Shown piece after piece: positions 11,119-29,766 of a stretch of 64,000 bases of DNA (positions are counted from its first letter, which is position 1; each line of letters starts with the position of its first letter). The position numbers and the translations under genes are program-made. A model generated the notes under the pieces. That model searched no databases and was not told the origin of the DNA. It was given only the letters and a program-made list of their open reading frames with translations. The stretch comes from Roridomyces roridus (lineage: Eukaryota; Basidiomycota; Agaricomycetes; Agaricales; Mycenaceae). The DNA is taken from positions 434,001-498,000 of the forward strand of contig JARKIF010000008.1 in NCBI GenBank assembly GCA_029378245.1. Reading direction: 5' to 3'.

Positions 11119-11981
11119 TCAAGCACTTTCGGAGGTCGACGTTGCAGCAGTAGGACTCGAAGAAACTGGTGCTGTGCTAGTTGGCGGGTCAGGTCCACCT
11201 CTTCCCCCACCACGGCCTCTCCCCCCTCTGTTGTTTCGAGGTGACGGTGATCCCCTAGGACCACCTCCTCGGACCCACCCGCCAGACTCGGCAGTCGGCG
11301 GAGAGCTGGGTGGACCTGGAGGGGGTTTCTCGTCGTCGTCTGCTTTCGGAGGCGGGCGGTTGGAAATTTGTCCGACTTTCATCGAGTCCCATTCTCTTGT
11401 TGACTGCTTGTCCAGTTTTCGCTTGGCATTCTTGATTGACAGGAATGAGATGTGGAGCCCACGCGCGTATGAGACGGACATACCTGCTCTCTTGTACGAT
11501 CGACGCCTGCAAGATCAGTTAAAGCAGAAGTAACAACGGCGTCACTGAGCTCACCTTCTTGTATCTTTCGACTCTGTGCAAGTTTGACGCGCTCAGATTC
11601 CTGGGTCATCTTAAAGGCCTCTTCGTCCGCTTGGACATCCTATGTGAGAAATAAGCAAATGGACTGGCTCGGACGGACGAACGCACCAATCGCCGTTGTT
11701 TGATTTTTTCATTCTGTTCGCGCATGCGTGCCATGCGCTCAGAAAGAGCCTCCTCGCTCAGCTTATCCTGACCCTAATGGTGAGACCATGACCGACTGAG
11801 AGAAAGGACGAGATACGCGTTGGTTTCCGCCCGTCTTGACGCGTTCCGGGTTGACATATGGCTTCCTCTTCTCCTCTGCAGGTTCCTGGGACGTAGATGT
11901 AGCCGGCTTGGTCTCGGGTCCAGCGTCGTCTTTGAAATCGAGACCGAGGGAGTTGGCCGGCGGTTCTGTGTTGGTGGCCAT
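11119..11981 (-). CDS. Charged helical protein with RG-rich tail (weakly CCDC9-like)
   Basis: Start at 11981 (MATNTEPPANSLGLDFKDDA), stop at 11119. Four or five exons are joined by introns of about 45-60 nt. Order: acidic N-terminus; KPYVNPERVKTGGNQRGQD; a charged helix EEALSERMARMREQNEKIKQ RR; a second helix with MTQESERVKLAQSRKIQE; KLDKQSTREWDSMKVGQISN; then Pro-rich and Gly/Arg-rich sequence ([14 protein letters not shown]). The helix-plus-RG layout loosely recalls CCDC9, an exon-junction-associated protein, but I rate that match as weak. RNA association is inferred only from the RG tail. The start codon faces the PGK start 70 bp away. Confidence 0.6.
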
Positions 11982-12051
11982 GACGGTCAACGGTAAATTG
12001 CAGAAGTCACGTCCCGACTGATTAGCGTCTTGCAAGCGACTCCCATCATCC
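11982..12051. promoter_or_regulatory. 70-bp divergent spacer upstream of PGK
   Basis: Only 70 bp separate the start of the minus-strand RG protein (11981) from the PGK start (12052). A highly expressed glycolytic gene with so little upstream DNA implies that promoter elements lie within the neighbouring coding region. Confidence 0.6.
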
Positions 12052-13589
12052 ATGTCTCTCTCCAACAAGCTTGCCATTACCGACCTTGACCTCAAAGTCG
12101 GTCTGCTATATCTCTGCTACTATGTGCTTATCTTTCCTAGGGCAAACGCGTTCTCATCCGCGTCGACTTTAATGTCCCGCAGCAGGACGGCAAAATCACC
12201 AATCCTGCGGTCAGTGGTACTGGCTCCAATCGCACCTTGAATCTCATTCGCCCTGTAGCGTATTGTCGCTGCCTTGCCCACCATTAAATATGCTCTCGAT
12301 AATGGTACCCGATCTCTCTTTTTTTTTTGTTAATTTCCGTTAATCGCCCCAGGCGCGTCGGTCGTAACACTCATGTCCCATCTCGGACGCCCCGATGGCA
12401 AGATTGTCGAGAAATACTCGCTCAAACCGATTGCTGCCGAGCTAGAGACTCAGCTGGGGCGATCTGTTACTTTCCTCAACGACTGCGTTGGTCCGGACGT
12501 TGAGCAGGCTGTCAGTGCGGCCGCACCAGGTTCGGTCATTCTCCTCGAGAATCTGCGGTTCCACATCGAGGAAGAGGGTTCTGTCAAGAACAAAGACGGC
12601 ACCAAGACCAAGGCTGATCCTGCCCAAGTCACCAAGTTCAGGGAAAGCCTCACTAAATTGGGCGACGTCTATGTCAACGACGCCTTTGGCACTGCCCATC
12701 GCGCTCACTCCAGCATGGTTGGCGTCAAACTTCCGCAGAGAGCGGCTGGTTTCCTGGTCAAGAAGGAGCTCGAGTTCTTCGCAAAGGCTTTGGAGAGTCC
12801 GGAGCGGCCGTTCTTGGCAATTCTGGGTGGTGCCAAAGTTTCGGACAAGATTCAGCTCATCGAGAACATGCTCGACAAGGTGGACTCTCTCATCATTTGT
12901 GGCGGCATGGCGTTCACTTTCAAGAAAACGCTGGACAACCTGCCGGTGTGTTTGTTCAGCCACCAGTCATTCTGGCCACCTTATCTGTTCTTAGATCGGC
13001 ACCTCCCTCTTCGATGGCCCGGGCTCCGAAAAGGTTGCTGGGCTCGTCGAAAAGGCCAAGAAGAACAACGTCAAGCTCGTCCTCCCCGTGGACTATGTCA
13101 CAGCGGACAAATTCGACAAGGATGCCACGGTCAGCCATCTCAGAAGTACTTTGCTGAGCAGGTGATGACGTTTGCCATTCAGGTCGGGGTCGCTACAGAG
13201 CCCGAGGGTATCCCTGACGGCTGGATGGGTTTGGATGCCGGTCCGAAAACGCGCGAGCTCTTCCGCACCACTGTCCTGGAAGCCAAGACGATCCTCTGGA
13301 ATGGGTGAGTTGATTCTGCGCTGCATCGGTCAAGTTCCAATTCTGTAGACCCCCCGGCGTTTTCGAGTTCCCCGCTTTCTCGCAAGGATCTACCTCCCTT
13401 CTCGAGGCCAACATCGAAGCGGCCAAGAATGGCGCCGTAGTTATCATCGGTGGTGGTGACACCGCTACTGTTGCTGCCCAGCATGGTGCCGAGGATAAGC
13501 TGAGTCACGTCAGTACTGGTGGAGGCGCGAGTCTCGAGCTGCTCGAGGGAAAGACTCTGCCTGGTGTCGCCGAGTTGAGCGAGAAGTAA
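12052..13589 (+). CDS. PGK1: Phosphoglycerate kinase
   Basis: Cytosolic glycolytic enzyme transferring phosphate from 1,3-bisphosphoglycerate to ADP. Seven exons: [35 protein letters not shown] (the PGK signature); [31 protein letters not shown] through [17 protein letters not shown] and [20 protein letters not shown] to [19 protein letters not shown] to [28 protein letters not shown]; and [20 protein letters not shown] through [20 protein letters not shown] to the stop at 13587..13589. Substrate-binding Arg/His residues (RVDF, HLGRP) and the nucleotide-binding GGGD motif are present. Length, about 415 residues, is normal. Introns are 44-59 nt; intron 3 carries a T10 run. Confidence 0.97.
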
Positions 13590-13710
13590 AGAACAAGTAC
13601 ACAGAGAAAATGTAAATCTGTACAAAATCCCCACTTAGAATTGAATTGCAGCTTGGTCATCACGTTGCCTGCCTAGACCTAGTACATACTTTCCTTTCAA
13701 CCCTACCGCT

Positions 13711-15932
<2,222 letters not shown>

Positions 15933-16037
15933 CCGTCGAGGCGATTATTATGGAGCCGATGTATTATGTTTATTTACTGTTGTTTGCGATCCATCAGGTC
16001 CCGTGATCGCGGCCGCGGCGGTCTGTAGCGCGCGTCC

Positions 16038-19580
<3,543 letters not shown>

Positions 19581-19636
19581 GTTGTATAATATATGCTCTT
19601 TTGTAACTACAGTTCATGTATCTAGCTAATTTGCTC

Positions 19637-21808
<2,172 letters not shown>

Positions 21809-21889
21809 GTTTCACGAGTTTCGCGGGCCGGATCTGGAAGATGACCATGCGGGTCCGTTCCTCTTTCTTTCTACTTCCAATATTTAACG
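21809..21889. promoter_or_regulatory. 81-bp divergent spacer between DDX41 and GALT
   Basis: Start codons at 21808 (minus) and 21890 (plus). The spacer contains a CT-rich run (CCTCTTTCTTTCTACTTCC) and an AT-rich patch (AATATTTAACG) just before the GALT start. Confidence 0.55.
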
Positions 21890-23198
21890 ATGGCCGAATT
21901 CGACCCCACCAGCCATCCCCACCGACGATGTGTGTGAAATATTATTATGATTATTATTCCTCAAATCCATCGCAGTCAATCCCCTCACAAACGAATATAT
22001 TCTCGTTTCCCCACACCGCGCCAAGCGCCCCTGGCTCGGGCAAACGGAGAGCCAGCAGCCCACGGATCTCCCTGAATACGACCCAGCATGCTATCTGTGT
22101 CCCGGCAACTCCCGTTCCGGGGGGCAGCTCAACGACAAATTTGAGCATACCCACGTCTTTGAGAACGATTTCGCTGCTGTTCTGCCTGCTCCTGCACCCA
22201 TCGCACCGATCGCTCCGCACCCCCTCCTTGCAACTGAGCCCGTGCACGGTGGCTGCGATGTCCTCATCTTCCACCCCCGGCACGATCTCACCTTGTCGCG
22301 ATTGACGCTCCCAGATATTGAGCGCATAATCGACGAGTGGATCAAGATATACACCAAGCGCAGCATGCAAGAGGGAATTAAATATGTGCAGATCTTCGAG
22401 GTGCGTTCAGGATGTTGAGAGATTTCGCCGTCGTTGATTTGGCGGCAGAACAAGGGTGCCATGATGGGCTGCTCGAACCCCCATCCGCATGGCCAGGTCT
22501 GGTCGCTCTCCGAGATCCGACTCTGCCCGCAACGGAGCTCGCCTCGCTCGAACGGTATGCGGCGTCGACCGTGGCGCCGTCGGATGCACCCAAAGGACCT
22601 GAAGGTAAACAGCACTTTGCTAGCCTTGAAAAACTCACCGTACCTACCAGGGCGGCCGTGCATGCTCTGCGAATACGCTCATGTCGAGATTGGATTTGCT
22701 ACTGATCAAGGGCGGGTGGTGGTCAAGAACGAGCACTGGGTTGCTGTCGGTGCCGTGGTGGGCGACATGGCCGTACGAAGTGCTCATGCTGCCGTACAAG
22801 CGACACATTTCGTCGATTGCCGAGTTGGACGCTGAGGAGAAGAGTGCGTTTGCAGACATTCTGTCGCAAGTGACCATCCGATTCGACAATTTGTTCTCGT
22901 GCCTGTTTGCATACTCGATGGGCATCCATCAGCGCCCGACGCTGTCAGGCAACGATGTCGCCCATCTCCATCTCCACTTTTCGCCCCCGTTGCTGCGGAG
23001 TGCTACAGTCCGCAAGTTCCTGGTCGGGTGCGTGTTGCGTCCGTCTAGTGTTCATGTTTGACCGATTTTTCGTCTAGGTTTGAGCTGATGGCAGAGGCCC
23101 AGAGGGATTTGACGTCTGAACAGGCGGCAGGCGAGGCTGCGGGGATTGGAGGGCAAGCATTATCTCGGATGAATGACAGTAGACAGAAAGAGGTGTAA
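21890..23198 (+). CDS. GAL7: Galactose-1-phosphate uridylyltransferase with three frame breaks
   Basis: Leloir-pathway enzyme exchanging UMP between UDP-glucose and galactose-1-phosphate. Visible: FNPLTNEYILVSPHRAKRPW, zinc-site YLCPGNSRS, HVFENDFAAVLP, LIFHPRHDLTLSRL, active-site GCSNPHPHGQVW, MLCEYAHVEIG, the WWATWPYEVLMLPYKRHIS region, DVAHLHLHFSPPLLRS (second zinc and active His cluster) and LVGFELMAEAQRDL. Three single-base frame breaks interrupt this otherwise conserved reading: a base missing after 22516, one extra at 22748..22749 and one extra at 23129..23130. The first two compensate, leaving about 75 codons out of frame but the whole still open. The stop is 23170..23172 in the conserved frame or 23196..23198 as read literally. 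I interpret the breaks as sequence artefacts, not decay. Confidence 0.85.
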
Positions 23199-23227
23199 AT
23201 AAACATAGAGGGGTCCTTCTTACCACG

Positions 23228-23835
23228 ATGCGATTCCCTGCGTGGCTCATTTTCTCTGCCCTCGCCTCGTCAGCGAGTGGGTATTTCATGGTCACAGGCC
23301 CGCAACTAAACGATCAGTGGGCGAACGGCGAAACACGCGCTGTCTCGTGGGTCAAGGGTGCCAACGACGGCGTCACTTCATTCGACATCGAACTGTCCCG
23401 ACTCAGCAGCGATGGGCTCACTCTTGTCGCAAAGAACGGTTAGCGAGCCTCTGGGACGAGAGAGGGTAAACTCATTGACGTCTCCCCCAGTTCCCTCAGC
23501 AGACAAATCACAAAAGTCGCTAAATCTCCTTCTGCAAGACGTGCCTGCGGGCGACGACTACTTTCTGCTCTTCCTTAACTCCACACACGGAGTCATGTAT
23601 GCGACCTCTCCCCGCTTCACCATCCTCTCCTCCGGCGGATCCTCCAATGGGTCGACCACCACCAACCCCAAAGCGGCGACAGTGACCGTCAGTGGTGCAC
23701 CGAACCCGACGCAGGCGTTTGCCACGACTTTCCCCCTTGCCGCGAGCGATGCTTTACGACAAAGGCCCCTAGGGCTGCATGTGGGCCGTGCGAGCAGCGC
23801 CCTGGTGCTTGGACGCAGCATGGACATTTTTGTAG
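23228..23835 (+). CDS. Secreted KRE9/KNH1-like cell-wall protein, probably GPI-anchored
   Basis: Signal peptide MRFPAWLIFSALASSASG (hydrophobic core, small residues before the likely cut). Then comes a single immunoglobulin-like domain of the fungal Ser-Thr-rich GPI family: FMVTGPQLNDQWANGETRAV, SFDIELSRLS and, after a 52-nt intron, LNLLLQDVPAGDDYFLLFLN with ATSPRFTILSSGG. A Ser/Thr/Asn-rich linker follows, as in cell-surface proteins. The 3' end is unsure. The open frame continues to 24005 into the RTF2 gene, but a +1 frame ends at 23835 with a short hydrophobic tail (CMWAVRAAPWCLDAAWTFL) that would suit GPI anchoring, so another frame break is possible here. Role in beta-glucan assembly is inferred from the family only. 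Confidence 0.65.
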
Positions 23836-23937
23836 CCTGGACCCCTAGATTTTTCCCATTGCTCGTCGTTATTTATTTTATTGGATCTAATTGGACGCGT
23901 TCGAGTGGTACAAGTTATGCTACACAGAATACAATAG

Positions 23938-24828
23938 TTATGCGTACTGCAAAGTTGGTGAGACGAGTGCCAAGCGATTCAGATGAGACAGACGTACCCG
24001 GGTAAATGTACCCATGGTCATGAATGTCTCCTTGCGGGTCGAGTCCTTGGCAGAGTACAACGAGCGCACGGCATCGCTCATGCCAGCCTTGCGCTTGGCC
24101 TCTTCCATCGCGAGCGTGCTTCGCAGCGAGTTGCTCGCCGTCGCAATGGTGGCGGTGGCCACCTTCTTCACCGGTGGTTGTTCACCGGCAGAGTCGGCAG
24201 CAGCAGCAGCCTTTCGCTTTTTCGACTTTTTGACGGGTTCAAGCAAGCGCTGGGCAGAGAGCTGCTCACGGAGACGTTCCTCCTCCTCGGCGCTGGGGTT
24301 GATCGGTAAGCAGTCGAGGCTGTGTGTGTACTTGGCCGCACACTGCGGGCAAGTCTCCTTCTCCTCGCGGTCACCTTCCGAGGGTGAAGAACGGAGGCCA
24401 GTGAGACCTGCGACAGAGAAAACGCAGCCGCATGTACGGAGGTATACAAAGGGAGTTGCCCCATTCATCTCCTTGAGCGTCAGCGGGCACACAAACTGGG
24501 GGCGGTCCAAGGGATCCGTGTTTGGGGTCACGGGAGCAGGGTTCGAGGTGAGAGTGAGGGTAAGAACATCCTTGAGTGTACGGATGTGACCGCATATATT
24601 CTGGCCATCGCCATAAGCGTCGCGGTCGAGAAGAAACTCGATAATGGCGTCCTTGTTGTACAATTTGCCTAGTGCACAAGAAACGACGGGTTCCTGGAGA
24701 CGACGCTTGGAGAGGGCACAAAAGCCCCAGCGGGCGCGGGTGTGGTTGGCTTTGTCGAGGGCCTCTGCCTTGGGCTTGTTGCGTACGAGGTCTCTGCGGT
24801 CGGGAATGGATCCTCCGTCGTTCCCCAT
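23938..24828 (-). CDS. RTF2: Replication termination factor 2 (RTF2)
   Basis: Nuclear RING-like protein that stabilises paused replication forks and affects splicing. Start at 24828, MGNDGGSIPDRRDLVRNKPK; then ALSKRRLQEPVVSCALGKLY and NKDAIIEFLLDRD, a family hallmark. The degenerate C2HC2/RING module shows FVCPLTLKEMNG, CGCVFSVAGL and TCPQCAAKYT. The tail is basic (KKSKKRKAAAAA) and ends in KETFMTMGTFTR joined over a 48-nt intron (23942..23989) to YA and the stop at 23938..23940. The intron is a multiple of three with no stop, so its retention would only insert 16 residues. Length, about 280 residues, is normal. Shares a 168-bp divergent promoter with the thiolase gene. Confidence 0.9.
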   Translation of the reverse strand: MGNDGGSIPDRRDLVRNKPKAEALDKANHTRARWGFCALSKRRLQEPVVSCALGKLYNKDAIIEFLLDRDAYGDGQNICGHIRTLKDVLTLTLTSNPAPVTPNTDPLDRPQFVCPLTLKEMNGATPFVYLRTCGCVFSVAGLTGLRSSPSEGDREEKETCPQCAAKYTHSLDCLPINPSAEEEERLREQLSAQRLLEPVKKSKKRKAAAAADSAGEQPPVKKVATATIATASNSLRSTLAMEEAKRKAGMSDAVRSLYSAKDSTRKETFMTMGTFTRVRLSHLNRLALVSPTLQYA

Positions 24829-24996
24829 GATTGTTTATGGCCGAGTTAAGGTGTTTATTGCTTCCGGACGTTTCATAAGATAATATCACGAGCCTCGGCC
24901 TCGGACTTTATAGGGACCGTGAAGACTCTTGCATCTCCCTTCCTTACCCTCTTGCTCACCGTCGTGCACCGTCGTGCTCAAACAAAGCGAAAAACC
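24829..24996. promoter_or_regulatory. Divergent promoter between RTF2 and thiolase
   Basis: 168 bp between start codons. A TATA-like TTTATAGG at about 24908..24915 lies some 85 bp before the thiolase ATG at 24997. This argues against the in-frame ATG at 24919, which would be too close to it. Confidence 0.45.
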
Positions 24997-26350
24997 ATGA
25001 CCAAAGCTGCTGTACTCGCCAAGCACGATGACGACGTCGTCATTATTTCTGCCATCCGCTCTGCTCTGACCAAGGTAAGGCTGCTGTATGTTTCCCGATC
25101 GTTTCTAACTCGCGTCCAGGGCAAGAAAGGCGGCTTCAAGGACACTCACCCCGAGGAAATTCTCGCCCATGTCCTCACTCACGTCTACAAGTCGGTGAAT
25201 CTCGACCCTAAACTCATCGAGGACATTTCGGTCGGCAACGTTCTTCCTGCTGCCGGTGGAGCCACCGCCGCCCGTATGGCCGCGCTCTTTGCCGGGATTC
25301 CCGAGAGCACTTCCATCAACACCGTCAACCGCCAGTGCTCCAGTGGCCTCACTGCCATCTCCCAGATTGCAAACGAGATCAAGGCTGGTCAGATCGACAT
25401 TGGCATTGGTGCCGGCGTCGAGAGCATGACCAAAGGCTACGGGGCCGCCGCCATGCCCCCCGGCTACTCCGACCTCCTCCTCACAAACCCCAAGGCAGAA
25501 GACTGCCGTATGCCGATGGGTATAACTAGCGAGAATGTTGCCAGCGACTACAACATCTCCCGCGAGTACCAGGACGCGTTCGCCGCCAGCTCCTTCCAGA
25601 AGGCCGCCAAGGCCCAGAAAGAGGGTCGCTTTCAAGGACGAGATTCTCCCCATCGAGGTCACATGGGTCGACCCCAAGACGGAGCAGGAGAAGAAGGTGG
25701 TTGTCGACTTTGACGACGGTGTTCGGGACGGTGTCACCAAAGAGAGCTTGGCCAAGCTCAAGCCTGCTTTCTCCAAAGACGGCAGCACTCATGCCGGCAA
25801 CGCGTCTCAGGTCAGCGACGGTGCTGCCGCCGTTCTTCTTGCCCGCCGCAGCGTCGCAAAGAAGCTTGGTCTCCCCATCATCGGCAAGTACGTTTCCTCG
25901 GCCACCATTGGAGTCCCCCCGAGAATCATGGGTGTCGGTCCCGCATATGCCATTCCCCGTGTAAGTCCTGGTTCTAATTTTCGACAGTGATCTAACATGC
26001 ATCTTTTTCCAGGTGCTTGAGAAGACGGGTCTGACCCAGGACGACGTTGATTTCTACGAGATCAATGAAGCCTTTGCCTCGCAGGCCATCTTCTCCATCG
26101 ACCACCTCAAGATCGACCACAAGAAGGTGAACAAGCACGGTGGCGCGATTGCCATCGGACACCCACTTGGTTGCAGTGCGTTCTCTATGTCCCACATTAA
26201 TAATTCGGGCTCAATCTGTGTACAGCCGGTGCCCGCCAAGTCGCAACGGGTCTCAACATCGCCAAGCAGTACAACGACAAAATTTTCGTCACCAGCATGT
26301 GCATCGGTAGCGGGATGGGCATGGCCGCTGTCTTTGTTAACGAGCAATAG
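24997..26350 (+). CDS. POT1: 3-ketoacyl-CoA thiolase (one frame break)
   Basis: Last step of fatty-acid beta-oxidation, cleaving 3-ketoacyl-CoA with CoA to acetyl-CoA. Start MTKAAVLAKHDDDVVIISAI; a 45-nt intron; GKKGGFKDTHPEEILAHVL; nucleophile Cys in NRQCSSGLTAISQIANEIK; VESMTKGYGAAAMPPG; then VSDGAAAVLLARRSVAKKLG, EINEAFASQAIFSIDHL, catalytic His in GGAIAIGHPLGC and second Cys in TSMCIGSGMGMAAVFVNEQ, stop 26348..26350. One extra base at 25632..25633 breaks frame in the conserved Phe codon of GRFKDEILPIEV. Neither a PTS2 nonapeptide nor a C-terminal PTS1 is visible, although the sequence is of the peroxisomal type. Converges on DHX35 with 37 bp between stops. Confidence 0.92.
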
Positions 26351-26387
26351 AGCATGTTATTGTACATTTTTATTTATAATAGGGTTT

Positions 26388-28900
<2,513 letters not shown>

Positions 28901-28951
28901 TGATGGAGGTTAAAGACAAGTTTCGCTCGGCAAAGTCGATTCGCTAAACTA

Positions 28952-29716
28952 CTAGTATGAACCTCGGAAACCGCCCCCGCCGCGACCACCACCACCACCA
29001 CCACGAGAACTCCCGCCCCATCCCCGGTCAAAGCCTCCTCTTCCTCGCCCACGGTCCCCGCCTCGCGAGAAACCGCGCCCACCACCACGCGGGGCACCTC
29101 TCGACTGAAATGACCCCCGTCCGCCACCACGAGGACCTCCACGCCCACCAGGTGCTCCTCTGCCGCGTCCGCGCTCTGTAGGATATTAAGCTTGGGGAGA
29201 AGATAAGTAGAAATGCTCACTGGTAACACCTTGGAACGTCGTTCAGTTGGCGGATGATACGAAATACAAAATAATAACGCACCTCCGACCACTTTTGGTT
29301 TGGGCAGAAATCTTTCGATTGGTAGGAGCTTGTCTCCTCCAATGTAGACTTTATCCCCTTTTTTGAAGCTGCTCGCGACCATGCCTTCCCCCATTTTTAT
29401 TGAAAAGTAGACCTCGTTGATGGGACCCAGAATTTCGTCGACTTTGCCGATTACCGACTTGTTTTGCAAGTAGATGGGTGCGTTGAAGTAGGGCACTTTG
29501 TCGGCCATTGTCGAGGAACACAGCATCTCATCCTCCACCGCGTGAACAAAGGTGCCCATCTCCAAAACTGTGTCGGGGGGACCAAAGTCCCTTTGCTGGA
29601 AGCCCCCTCGACCGCCTCCTCGGCCTGAAAAACAGTGAGAGCTTGTAGAGGAGCATTAAAGCCTTCAGACCTCCGCCACCGCGGCCAAATCCACCGCGAG
29701 CACCACCGCGACTCAT
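28952..29716 (-). CDS. GAR1: H/ACA snoRNP protein GAR1
   Basis: Core protein of box H/ACA snoRNPs that guide rRNA pseudouridylation in the nucleolus. N-terminal GAR domain ([24 protein letters not shown]) split by a 45-nt intron. The conserved core is [59 protein letters not shown] and [20 protein letters not shown]. The C-terminal GAR domain ends GFRGSY at 28952. Between the core and the C-terminal domain, splicing appears to include a 9-nt microexon (29221..29229). The Gly/Arg domains are low in complexity and encoded by GC-rich repeats. Start 50 bp from the divergent PEX6 start. Confidence 0.93.
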
Positions 29717-29766
29717 TTTGCGATGAGGGTTATTTGAGAGTGTGTTGATCGCAACACTTGCCATCA
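29717..29766. promoter_or_regulatory. 50-bp divergent spacer between GAR1 and PEX6
   Basis: Start codons at 29716 (minus) and 29767 (plus) leave 50 bp for two promoters. No TATA-like element is evident. Confidence 0.6.

Noticed and set aside
21890..23198. GALT as a pseudogene
   Set aside because: Catalytic and zinc motifs are intact, and the same kind of break occurs in essential genes such as CEF1 and DDX41, pointing to sequence artefact.
24919..24996. Upstream in-frame ATG extending the thiolase (MKTLASPFLT...)
   Set aside because: It starts a few bases after a TATA-like element and encodes no targeting motif; ATG 24997 fits better.
29758..29766. Earlier TTG start for PEX6
   Set aside because: The ATG at 29767 is in frame and is the normal initiator.
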